Shown one piece after another: positions 6,878 to 13,105 of a stretch of 33,113 bases of DNA. Each line of letters begins with the position of its first letter. Position 1 is the stretch's first letter. The position numbers were made by a program, and so were the translations under genes. Source of the stretch: Acidobacteriaceae bacterium (lineage in GTDB: Bacteria > Acidobacteriota > Terriglobia > Terriglobales > Acidobacteriaceae); contig DAIDGW010000121.1 in NCBI GenBank assembly GCA_027452245.1, positions 1-33,113 of the forward strand, read 5' to 3'. The notes under the pieces are model-generated. The model saw only the letters and a program-made list of their open reading frames with translations. It made no database searches and had not been told where the DNA came from.

Positions 6878-7263
6878 GCTTTCAGCCTCGCCACCGGTTT
6901 AGGTCCAATCTGCTTGCGCTCCTCGATGTAGAGCGGCTTGGTGTTGATCTCCGTCGCGCCGGCCGAGAACTTGGGAAAGAACTCCCGGGCCTCATCCATC
7001 GCTTCGAGGATCATCCCAAGGGAGGGGAACGCTGGCTCCCCCTCCTGCCGTGACGAGCACGCGATCTTCTTCACCGCAACCTGAAATGCTCGAAGATCCA
7101 ACGAGACGAGGGCCTCGGTGTACATCGCCATGCTGGTCTTGTCGATCCTCGCCTGCCGAAAAATCGCCAACTTCGTCAGGTGCGCTGCGATGTTGTCTTC
7201 CGTTGACAAACTCTTGGAAAACCCCCACATTCTCGTCTGCTCTGGAGTTAGATATTGGGGCAT
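6874..7263 (-). CDS. G39P-like putative helicase loader
   Basis: 129 residues from ATG 7263, chosen because GGAGG lies 9 bases upstream; the open frame extends to 7326 without a better start. The helical segment AHLTKLAIFRQARIDKT, then YTEALVSLDLRAFQVAVKKI, then PAFPSLGMILEAMDEAR matches the layout of the phage SPP1 G39P family, where helices pair with DnaB to deliver it to the origin protein. An origin-binding-like protein is encoded just upstream and a DnaB-type helicase downstream, as expected for a loader. The family call rests on pattern and context, not on strict motifs. Confidence 0.6.
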   Translation of the reverse strand: MPQYLTPEQTRMWGFSKSLSTEDNIAAHLTKLAIFRQARIDKTSMAMYTEALVSLDLRAFQVAVKKIACSSRQEGEPAFPSLGMILEAMDEAREFFPKFSAGATEINTKPLYIEERKQIGPKPVARLKA

Positions 7264-7939
7264 TTTTATTTCCTCCGCGTGATTGGTCTTGGGCACGGCC
7301 AAGCCAGTTGTACGCGGCCCTCGCAATTCCGCCGCGCGTTTTTTTTCTTTTCGGATTAGCCTTCAGCCATTCCTTGAACCGCTTCAGTTCATGCCGGACT
7401 TCGATTCCAGGAAATGCTTTTTGCCAATCGGAAACCTGCGTCCTAGTCACTTCATACTCTGACCCGTCTACTAGCGGAAGCGTTCCCGCCAGTTCTTCTG
7501 GCGGAACGCTCTGCGCAATAGTCTTTTTCTTCTTCTGTTCTTTATCTCTATTTAGTTCTCTATCTCTATCTGTTCTAGGAGGTACATTCTCTGGAGAGTG
7601 TCCGGATTTTTTTGTGTATTCATCCCTATATTTCAATAAGTTAGGAATTGTCACTGTCACATCATCACCATCTCGGGTAACGCTCACCCCCCCTGTCACT
7701 GGCAAAGTCGATAGGGTCGAGAATACGAGCGACCCCCGTAGTGACAGGAGGAGCGACCACCGAGCGACCGGGTAGGTGACGCTACACTTGGAGCTTCCTG
7801 CGGCCATTTGTTCGCCGATTATTTCAAGCACACGCCACCAAAGACCGTAGCGGGCCAGGCCCTCCATGCCGCCGGCGCCAACCAATTTCGCAAGTCCCTC
7901 ATCATTCCAGGACCGGGTCATGTGCTTAAACCATTTCAT
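6992..7939 (-). CDS. Replisome-organizer-like replication initiator
   Basis: 315 residues from ATG 7939. Residues 1-110 (KWFKHMTRSWNDEGLAKLV, GLARYGLWWRVLEIIGEQM, then VTIPNLLKYRDEYTKKSG) match the winged-helix N-domain of phage replisome organizers, which bind the origin. A basic disordered linker follows (RTDRDRELNRDKEQKKKK), then a helical domain VSDWQKAFPGIEVRHELKRF with NWLGRAQ near residue 225. The last ~90 residues overlap the loader gene in another frame and look like out-of-frame sequence, so the functional end is probably near base 7260. An A8 run at about 7330-7340 is a possible slippage site. The start overlaps a 19-codon leader ORF (ATGA). Confidence 0.8.
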   Translation of the reverse strand: MKWFKHMTRSWNDEGLAKLVGAGGMEGLARYGLWWRVLEIIGEQMAAGSSKCSVTYPVARWSLLLSLRGSLVFSTLSTLPVTGGVSVTRDGDDVTVTIPNLLKYRDEYTKKSGHSPENVPPRTDRDRELNRDKEQKKKKTIAQSVPPEELAGTLPLVDGSEYEVTRTQVSDWQKAFPGIEVRHELKRFKEWLKANPKRKKTRGGIARAAYNWLGRAQDQSRGGNKNAPISNSRADENVGVFQEFVNGRQHRSAPDEVGDFSAGEDRQDQHGDVHRGPRLVGSSSISGCGEEDRVLVTAGGGASVPLPWDDPRSDG

Positions 7940-7995
7940 CGCCAAATACCGGGAGCATTTGATTGGCCGTACTTTTCGTACTCTGCTTTATCCAT
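7936..7995 (-). CDS. 19-residue leader ORF coupled to the replication gene
   Basis: ATG 7995 is preceded by GGGAAGGGCGC, and the TGA overlaps the replication gene start (ATGA). The peptide is MDKAEYEKYGQSNAPGIWR. The frame is open further upstream to a GTG at 8016 with AGGA before it (26 residues). The good Shine-Dalgarno and exact coupling suggest it is translated and helps start the replication gene, which has a poor site of its own. It could equally be a tiny phage protein. It lies downstream of the hairpin-rich leader. Confidence 0.5.
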   Translation of the reverse strand: MDKAEYEKYGQSNAPGIWR

Positions 7996-8090
7996 GCGCC
8001 CTTCCCAAAGACACACGTATCCTGTCGCGCTAGGACTTGTGATTTGCGTGAGGAGTGCGCCCTATTCCATTTTTCGTACAGCTTGCATAG

Positions 8091-8126
8091 CCCGAAGGTT
8101 CTTCGGGGCCGACTGACGCCGGCCCC
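8091..8126 (-). promoter_or_regulatory. Two overlapping hairpins in the replication operon leader
   Basis: Two GC-rich inverted repeats share three bases. One is 8091-8107 (CCCGAAG / CTTCGGG, loop GTT). The other is 8105-8126 (GGGGCCG / CGGCCCC, loop of 8). Because they share 8105-8107 they cannot both form completely. They lie downstream of a minus-strand promoter candidate and ~100 bases before the leader ORF. No T-tract follows. This could be an attenuator, an mRNA stabiliser or an origin structure. Confidence 0.45.
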
Positions 8127-8176
8127 TCGAATGGTTTAGGGCGATGACCGACCGGTTGCAATCCGGGGTAGGGATA

Positions 8177-8205
8177 ACACTAGTCTCATCGCTCCCGCTC
8201 GTCAA
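8177..8205 (-). promoter_or_regulatory. Candidate promoter for the minus-strand replication operon
   Basis: On the minus strand TTGACG (8205-8200) is separated by 17 bases from TAGTGT (8182-8177). The -35 fits sigma-70 in 5 of 6 bases and the -10 in 3 of 6. It is the best candidate upstream of the 7995-to-450 operon. Confidence 0.4.
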
Positions 8206-8216
8206 ACACTTTCTTC

Positions 8217-8235
8217 TGTGGAAACCTGTGGAAAA
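8217..8235. promoter_or_regulatory. Two DnaA-box-like repeats (origin candidate)
   Basis: TGTGGAAAC (8217-8225) and TGTGGAAAA (8227-8235) are repeated with 10-base phasing. The second is the reverse complement of TTTTCCACA, which fits the relaxed DnaA box TTWTNCACA; the first differs by one base. They lie in the only large intergenic region, beside the replication operon, and an AT-rich stretch follows at 8306-8355. Together this is the usual layout of a replication origin. Confidence 0.45.
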
Positions 8236-8312
8236 CTAGGAAAAGTTTACGTCGACCACCCGCGCGTCGCCCCAAGAATCTATCTACGTGGTACAAGTTT
8301 CCATCGTAAAAT

Positions 8313-8331
8313 GTTGTAAGAATGACAACTT
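8313..8331. repeat. Inverted repeat, operator candidate
   Basis: GTTGT and ACAAC, separated by 7 bases (GTTGTAAGAATGACAAC), lie ~25 bases upstream of the plus-strand promoter candidate. The size and position suit a dimeric repressor site. No repressor gene is in the window. Confidence 0.3.
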
Positions 8332-8353
8332 ATGATCTAATCAAATTCCATAC

Positions 8354-8382
8354 TTGACAAGGGTTGCATCTAGGCATACCGT
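8354..8382 (+). promoter_or_regulatory. Candidate promoter for the plus-strand operon
   Basis: TTGACA (8354-8359) is a perfect -35. It is followed after 17 bases by TACCGT (8377-8382), a weak -10 with 3 of 6 matches. It lies ~65 bases before the first plausible plus-strand start and would drive the recombination genes. The weak -10 suggests dependence on an activator or on supercoiling. Confidence 0.5.
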
Positions 8383-8447
8383 TTCAAAAGCAGGGAACTC
8401 AAAGAAAAAAGAAAGCATTGTTGCGGCGGGGAGCGGGGGCGCATGCG

Positions 8448-8597
8448 ATGAGAGTGAAGGTCATGCCAGTTGCGGTGCTCGTGGTGGCACTCTACCTGAT
8501 CGCGGAGATTGGTAGGGGGTTTCTGGCTGGAGAACGAAACGTTGCCGCGAATCTTCTGCAAAAGTTCCACGTGCCAAGTTTAACCTCAACGAAGTGA
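8448..8597 (+). CDS. Small single-helix membrane protein
   Basis: 49 residues from ATG 8448; the open frame begins further upstream without a good start. A short basic start (MRVKV) is followed by a hydrophobic helix (MPVAVLVVALYLIAEIG, about 6-22) and a polar tail. It should sit in the inner membrane with its tail outside the bilayer. It is the first gene of the plus-strand operon. Small early membrane proteins of phages often alter host functions, but nothing here shows which. Coding potential is moderate. Confidence 0.45.
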   Translation: MRVKVMPVAVLVVALYLIAEIGRGFLAGERNVAANLLQKFHVPSLTSTK

Positions 8598-8603
8598 GGG
8601 AAG

Positions 8604-8918
8604 ATGGCCGAAACTTGCTCGCTCTGTTCGAATCCACCACGACGCTCAGGAAGGTACTGCAAAGCTCACCACGCTGCGGCGATGCGGAATTTTCGAAAGT
8701 TGCACAGGCTTAAGCGGGACCAGAGGAAGAAAATGAACTGCCGTTGTTACGCTAATGTCTACAAGCGCCGCGGCAGGCTGAAACCGGAGATGTGTGCTAA
8801 TTGTGGAGCCGAAAAAGCCGAAAAGCACCATGAAAATTACGATAAGCCGCTGATAGTGGTCTGGTTATGTAGGGATTGCCACTTGAAGCGCCATTGCGAG
8901 GCAAGAAGCATTAACTGA
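8604..8918 (+). CDS. Double zinc-cluster protein, HNH-like
   Basis: 104 residues with GAGGGAAG before the ATG. The N-terminal cluster is CSLCSNPPRRSGRYCKAHH. A basic helical linker (RNFRKLHRLKRDQRKK) leads to a second cluster: CANCGAEKAEKHHENYD, then WLCRDCHLKRH. The second part follows the phage pattern CxxC...HHxxYxxPLxVxWLCxxCHxxxH, seen in HNH-type treble-clef proteins that bind and may cut DNA. It stands 12 bases upstream of the annealase-like gene. A DNA-binding role in recombination is likely. Nuclease activity is unproven. Confidence 0.7.
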   Translation: MAETCSLCSNPPRRSGRYCKAHHAAAMRNFRKLHRLKRDQRKKMNCRCYANVYKRRGRLKPEMCANCGAEKAEKHHENYDKPLIVVWLCRDCHLKRHCEARSIN

Positions 8919-8929
8919 AAAGGAGCCAA

Positions 8930-10090
8930 ATGTCTGATCCAGAAATCATCAGCGATGCCCACGAAGCTGAAATTGAAGTTTCGAGCCCAAGTTCACTGGC
9001 GATTATCAACCAAAGTGAACACGCCGCGATGGTGGCGACGGCCAATACTAAAGAGAACCGGCGCAACCTGGAGCGGTTCCAGAGCCAGTTGATGTCCTAC
9101 GCCACCCACTCGCAGCGGATTGCCCAGTCGATGTTTTATTCGCTCCCACGGGCGAACAAGCAGATCATCGGACCCGGCGTCCGGTTCGCGGAGATCGTGG
9201 CGCCGTGCTGGCGCAACAACTCGACAGGTTCGCGCCTGATTGGCGAGACGCGGGAGTCGGTCACCGCCCAGGGAGTCTTCATCGACTACGAGGCCAACTT
9301 GAGGAACGTGAAGGAGATTCCCCGCAGGATCACGGACTCGCAAGGTCGGCGGTTCAACGCTGACATGGTCCTGACGACGGCCAAAGCCGCCTTGTCGATC
9401 GCCTACCGGGAAGCGATTCTCAAGGGCGGCGTCCCTATGGCGCTATGGACGCCGGCCTACGAACAGGCCAAACTCACGGCCGTGGGGCAGGCCAAGAGCA
9501 TGAGCGAGCGCATTGCGGCAGCAATGGACTACCTGGCGAAGCTGGGCGTCACAGAGTGGCAAGTCATGAACGCTATTGGCTGCGCATCCCCGAAAGACAT
9601 GGAGATCGACCAATTGCTGACCATCCGGGTGCTCTGCGAGGAAATCCAGAAGGGAGACCGGACGATCGAAGAAGTCTTTGGCTCACCGCACGACAAGGAA
9701 ATCGATCGGATGTTCCAGCAGTTGGGCAAGAACGAGACTGAGCGCAGACTGCTTCGCCAAAGCTACATGGGCAATGCAGTAGGCTTACTTGAATACCTGA
9801 AGACCAAGCTCCCGTCCGAGTCGCGTTCGGCACCGAAAACAAGAGCATCCGCTGAGCAGCCAAAAGAGCAGCAAGAGCAGAAGCAAGCAGACGCTCAACC
9901 TGCTACGGAGCAGATGCAAGAGCAGCCGGCGCAAGCGGGCAAGAAGCGGGGCCGTCCGGCTAAGCAGGCGCAATCTGAGCCAGCGGAAACGCAGCACGCT
10001 CAAGAGCAGCAGCAACAGGCACCTGAGCATAAAGTTGAAAACGAGCCAGCAGACGAACCGCATACCAAGGGGTCGGCGTCGCTCTTTTGA
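8930..10090 (+). CDS. Conserved phage protein, putative ssDNA annealing/recombination protein
   Basis: 386 residues behind AAGGAG. The folded part (about 30-290) has a segment I associate with a widespread phage family: MFYSLPRANKQIIGPGVRFAEI, then NRITD-like turns, FNADMVLTTAKAALSIAYREAIL and PAYEQA. The family is unnamed and often sits with nucleases, in the place of a RecT/Red-beta annealase. The last ~95 residues are Gln/Glu/Ala-rich and disordered with an AT-hook-like KKRGRPAKQ, ending in KGSASLF. The tail resembles SSB-type docking tails. The neighbours, a Cas4-like nuclease and a Rad50-like ATPase, support a recombination role, which is inferred. Confidence 0.65.
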   Translation: MSDPEIISDAHEAEIEVSSPSSLAIINQSEHAAMVATANTKENRRNLERFQSQLMSYATHSQRIAQSMFYSLPRANKQIIGPGVRFAEIVAPCWRNNSTGSRLIGETRESVTAQGVFIDYEANLRNVKEIPRRITDSQGRRFNADMVLTTAKAALSIAYREAILKGGVPMALWTPAYEQAKLTAVGQAKSMSERIAAAMDYLAKLGVTEWQVMNAIGCASPKDMEIDQLLTIRVLCEEIQKGDRTIEEVFGSPHDKEIDRMFQQLGKNETERRLLRQSYMGNAVGLLEYLKTKLPSESRSAPKTRASAEQPKEQQEQKQADAQPATEQMQEQPAQAGKKRGRPAKQAQSEPAETQHAQEQQQQAPEHKVENEPADEPHTKGSASLF

Positions 10091-10125
10091 GCAAGGCCCT
10101 GCGTTTACGCCCCGGGAGGGTGCCA

Positions 10126-10320
10126 ATGGGAAACAAAGCAAAGAGGTCGATCCTCGAACGCTCCCTCGCATCTCTGCGCGATGGCGACGGGATCATTTGC
10201 ACTGAGCGTGCTTACCGGAATCTTGCAGGCAGGATAAGCATCCTCAGGTCCAGCGGACGATGCCCTTCTCTGACCATAAAGCGTACCGGCGGCCTGGTAA
10301 GTATTCGGAGGAAACTATGA
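10126..10320 (+). CDS. Small basic phage protein
   Basis: 64 residues from ATG 10126, preferred over the TTG at 10087 because GGGAGGG lies 6 bases upstream. It is basic (MGNKAKRSILERSLASLRDG, AYRNLAGRISILRSSGR, IKRTGGLVSIRRKL) with a possible small winged-helix or beta-hairpin layout. The stop overlaps the nuclease start (ATGA), so the two are translationally coupled. A DNA-binding role is plausible. No family is recognised. Confidence 0.55.
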   Translation: MGNKAKRSILERSLASLRDGDGIICTERAYRNLAGRISILRSSGRCPSLTIKRTGGLVSIRRKL

Positions 10321-11675
10321 GCCTAAAGCTTGTTCAGATTGAAGTTCCGCCCACCCACCAGTCGACGGAGTTCATGACTGCATGTCCTGTATTTTACTGG
10401 GAGACGACAGGAAAAAAGAATAAAAAACCGAGCGGCCCCGAATCTGCCCGCGGCACGCAGGTTCACAGGACGATGGGATCGTACGCCACGCATTGCGCAA
10501 AGAAGGGCGTCAAGATGGACCTTGAGGCCTTCGACAGGTTCGCGGCGGGTGCCGGGGCAGCGGCGGCCAAGATACTGTCTGGAATTCGAGACAGTTACGA
10601 GGTGGACTACCTCCATTTGTTGGGCACCGAGATCCCTATGTCGCTCGATGCTGAAATGCGACCGACGCAGGTTCACGAATCGATCGCCGGTGTTGTCCCC
10701 GACAGCGGCAAGCCGCCGGCGTACCAGGGAACGCTGGACGCCCCCTATCTGTTTGAGGACGAAAAGGCAGCGCTGATTGACGACTTTAAGACCCACGCGC
10801 GTCCCTACGACCCGGCAGACGAGGACAAGTCGTTGCAGGGTAAGATGTACTCGCTGTTTATCTTCCTGCATTTTCCATGGGTCCAGATTGTTCGCTTCCG
10901 TCTCGTATTCGTGCGCTATAAGAACCTCGTCCGCGTGGTCGAGTATACGCGCGATGACCTTCCCCGCCTGATGGAGGCCGTTAAGGCTCAGCGTGACCTT
11001 CAAATTTCAATCCACAAGGACGTCGCGCAAGGAAAAGCGCTTGAGGCCTATTCGGGAACGCAGTGCATCTATTGCCCCCTGCTCTCCGACAGGTCATGTC
11101 CCCTCGGGAAGTTGAACGAGCACTCGCAGATGAGTTACGAGGACCGAGTGCGGTGGGATTTGTTCCACACCGCCTTCTCAAAAGTGAACAAGAAGGTGCT
11201 TCGGGAACGGGTGGTTGGCACCGGGCATGCTGTAGTGGTCAAGGACTACAACGGGAAAGCCTACAGCTTTGGTCAGGAAGCAAAAGAATCCCGAACACTG
11301 CCACTGTTCAAAAAGACGGCCGAGGGGATTGCCTTCCGCTGCATGGGGTGCGGAGCCGAGTCGCCGCGAGCGGTTCAGGACGGCAGGTGTCCAAAGTGCG
11401 GCGCCGGGATGACGCCGGTGATGCCCATCGTGTCGCTCTTCGAAGACTACGCCAACGGCAATCCAGACGACTCAGCGTGGATGGGAAACGCATTGATTTC
11501 TTCGAGTTCTGTCTCGCAGCCGCTGAGCACAAAGAAGCGCGCATTTCTTGACCAAAGCGTTGAGGATACGTCAGTTGCGGTCACCAAGGTGAGCATGCGG
11601 ACTTCACGGCCTCTTGACATGGTGCCGGAAGACGAAGAGCCGGAAGGCGATGAGTGGGACGCAGAGGAGTTTTGA
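10317..11675 (+). CDS. Cas4/AddB-like PD-(D/E)XK nuclease with zinc ribbon
   Basis: 452 residues from ATG 10317. The RecB-type nuclease motifs are in order: ARGTQVH (His50), GTLDAP (Asp141), LIDDFKT (Asp155/156, Lys158) and QGKMYSL (Gln174, Tyr178). Cys23 with Cys250, Cys253 and Cys261 gives the split four-cysteine set that holds a 4Fe-4S cluster in Cas4 and AddB. A second module (342-361: CMGC...CPKCG) is a zinc ribbon. The C-terminus is acidic and ends EWDAEEF. Such phage nucleases resect DNA ends for annealing-type recombination. The gene lies between the annealase-like and Rad50-like genes. The extra zinc ribbon is unusual for Cas4-like enzymes. Confidence 0.85.
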   Translation: MSLKLVQIEVPPTHQSTEFMTACPVFYWETTGKKNKKPSGPESARGTQVHRTMGSYATHCAKKGVKMDLEAFDRFAAGAGAAAAKILSGIRDSYEVDYLHLLGTEIPMSLDAEMRPTQVHESIAGVVPDSGKPPAYQGTLDAPYLFEDEKAALIDDFKTHARPYDPADEDKSLQGKMYSLFIFLHFPWVQIVRFRLVFVRYKNLVRVVEYTRDDLPRLMEAVKAQRDLQISIHKDVAQGKALEAYSGTQCIYCPLLSDRSCPLGKLNEHSQMSYEDRVRWDLFHTAFSKVNKKVLRERVVGTGHAVVVKDYNGKAYSFGQEAKESRTLPLFKKTAEGIAFRCMGCGAESPRAVQDGRCPKCGAGMTPVMPIVSLFEDYANGNPDDSAWMGNALISSSSVSQPLSTKKRAFLDQSVEDTSVAVTKVSMRTSRPLDMVPEDEEPEGDEWDAEEF

Positions 11676-11695
11676 AGAACGAAAAGGAGAGAACC

Positions 11696-11920
11696 ATGTA
11701 CCAAGTTTCAGAAGATGACCGCGATGCGAAATGTTTTGTGAAAGCCAAGCAGCGCGGCCAGCGCACCTTCACGCTAGTCGAGCAGGACGCGACGGCAGTC
11801 ACGACCATCGCGTTCTGGATCGGTCAAAATATCCTCACGGCGCCACCAGACAAGTTGCGCGACGCTCTGGAGGACGCGATCGCAATGCGTAATTTTCCGA
11901 ACAGAAAGATGGCTGACTAA
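11696..11920 (+). CDS. Small phage protein of unknown function
   Basis: 74 residues from ATG 11696 with AAGGAGAG upstream. It resembles a compact alpha/beta protein (KCFVKAKQRGQRTFTLVEQD, TTIAFWIGQNILTAPPDKLRDALEDAIAMR). The ending in two amphipathic helices is common in phage proteins of this size. No cysteine cluster or membrane helix is present. It stands alone between nuclease and J-domain genes. Function unknown. Confidence 0.6.
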   Translation: MYQVSEDDRDAKCFVKAKQRGQRTFTLVEQDATAVTTIAFWIGQNILTAPPDKLRDALEDAIAMRNFPNRKMAD

Positions 11921-11954
11921 GCATCGCAAAACGCGAATAGGACCGGGAGGAGAT

Positions 11955-12587
11955 ATGTCAACCGTGAAGACGAAGCCAAAGGCTGATACCGAAGTAAAAG
12001 AGGAGCAAACGCTGCTTTGGCCTGATGGATGGGATCGCACGCGGGTCACCGCCTATCAGAAACGGCCGCAGTGGAAACTTCCAAGGGAGAAGTATAAAGC
12101 CGGTCTTGTGCGCGAGTTGGAACTGATGGGAGCAGTGTCGATCTTAATCACGCGCGCCGCCAACGAACGCGATCCAGGCGTAGCTGTATGGTTTTCCAGG
12201 GCGAAGCCGCCAGAGGAATGGCAGGACCTTCTCGGAATCGAAAGTCCTCTGCCGACAACTGAAGAGATTGACAGGGCATTCAAGATAAAGGCGCGCCCGG
12301 TTCACCCTGACAATCCAGATGGAGGCGACATTGTTCTCTTCCAGAAACTAGACGCGGCTCGGCGCGCAGCGAAGGACTACGTGCTTGGCAAACACGTCCA
12401 GCGGCATGAATTTGTGATGGCTCTCGATCTTTTCTCGGAGGCGCGCTGGAATATGAACGCGATACGCTTGGCGTTTAACAGTCTGCGCCGACTTCAATCG
12501 CTCGGCATGCCTTCGGTTCTGGAGAGGACCATCCAGAAGACGTTTAAGGCCGCGCTGCCGATGAACGCTGGAGGGGGCCAGAAATGA
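11955..12587 (+). CDS. J-domain (DnaJ-like) phage protein
   Basis: 210 residues behind GGGAGGAG. Residues ~95-143 look like a J domain: helix TEEIDRAFKIKAR, the diagnostic loop HPD (117-119) within VHPDNPDGGD, then helix FQKLDAARRAAKDYVLG. J domains stimulate the ATPase of Hsp70/DnaK through HPD. The N-terminal ~90 residues are a separate small alpha/beta region (DGWDRTRVTAYQKR, AVSILITRAANERDPGVAVWFS) and the C-terminal helices are basic. It may recruit host DnaK to replication or assembly complexes. The junction to the next gene is ATGA. The J-domain call rests on HPD and the helices around it. Confidence 0.7.
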   Translation: MSTVKTKPKADTEVKEEQTLLWPDGWDRTRVTAYQKRPQWKLPREKYKAGLVRELELMGAVSILITRAANERDPGVAVWFSRAKPPEEWQDLLGIESPLPTTEEIDRAFKIKARPVHPDNPDGGDIVLFQKLDAARRAAKDYVLGKHVQRHEFVMALDLFSEARWNMNAIRLAFNSLRRLQSLGMPSVLERTIQKTFKAALPMNAGGGQK

Positions 12588-13069
12588 GCATGGTGCACAC
12601 CCCGACCATCCTGCCGCCGCCGCGTGACCGAGTTGCGGAACTTGCCAGGGAAAATGAGAGCCTGAAGGCCGAGATTCGCGAACTGCGGATACAGCTTACT
12701 CGCGAGCAGGAGCGGTCCAGCGCGGTCGAAGAAGGAGCGGCCCGGCTGCGCGGAGCCCTTTCTCCGCTCTACATCGCCCTGCAACAGGTATTTGGTGACC
12801 TGGACGCGATGGGAATTGAAGATTCCGCAGGCAAGCAGTCTGCTCCGACGACGGCCAAGAGCGCGGTATGGGAATCGTGGAAGCAAAAGCTTGGCGGCAA
12901 AGTGGCGCAGGCGATCGACGTTCTGGCGCTTCACGGGGAGATGAACGCGCGGCAACTCCGCCTCCACCTGCAGTGCGGAAACGACTACGTCTACCAGGTG
13001 GTTTCGAAGCTCAACACCAACGGCCTGATCAACAAAAACGGGGGCAAGATTTCGCTCAAGCAGCTTTAA
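12584..13069 (+). CDS. Coiled-coil protein with C-terminal winged helix
   Basis: 161 residues. The N-terminal half is a strong coiled coil (RVAELARENESLKAEIRELR, then QLTREQERSSAVEE), and residues ~100-161 look like a winged-helix DNA-binding domain (KVAQAIDVLALHGEMNARQL, GNDYVYQVVSKLNTNGLINK). It likely dimerises through the coil and binds DNA. Regulators and partition- or replication-accessory proteins share this plan. It overlaps the J-domain gene by 4 bases, so the two are made together. Target unknown. Confidence 0.65.
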   Translation: MSMVHTPTILPPPRDRVAELARENESLKAEIRELRIQLTREQERSSAVEEGAARLRGALSPLYIALQQVFGDLDAMGIEDSAGKQSAPTTAKSAVWESWKQKLGGKVAQAIDVLALHGEMNARQLRLHLQCGNDYVYQVVSKLNTNGLINKNGGKISLKQL

Positions 13070-13105
13070 CCGCAGCCAGCCACGGAGTAGTGGCGGAGAA
13101 CAACT

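Larger units (their letters stand above)
7996..8447. other. Divergent intergenic control region
   Basis: About 450 bases lie between the oppositely directed operons. They hold the paired promoters, the DnaA-like repeats, the inverted repeat and the overlapping hairpins listed separately, plus an AT-rich stretch at about 8306-8355. I found no convincing protein gene in it; the open frame at 7808-8116 (+) is a shadow of the replication gene and leader. It is the best candidate for a replication origin and early switch. Confidence 0.6.

Noticed and set aside
7808..8116. A 102-residue plus-strand ORF in the control region
   Set aside because: It overlaps the initiator start and the leader hairpins, has no ribosome site and no plausible protein pattern.
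10317..11675. Cas4 as a sign of a CRISPR locus
   Set aside because: No repeats, no other cas genes. Cas4/AddB-like nucleases are common in phage recombination operons.
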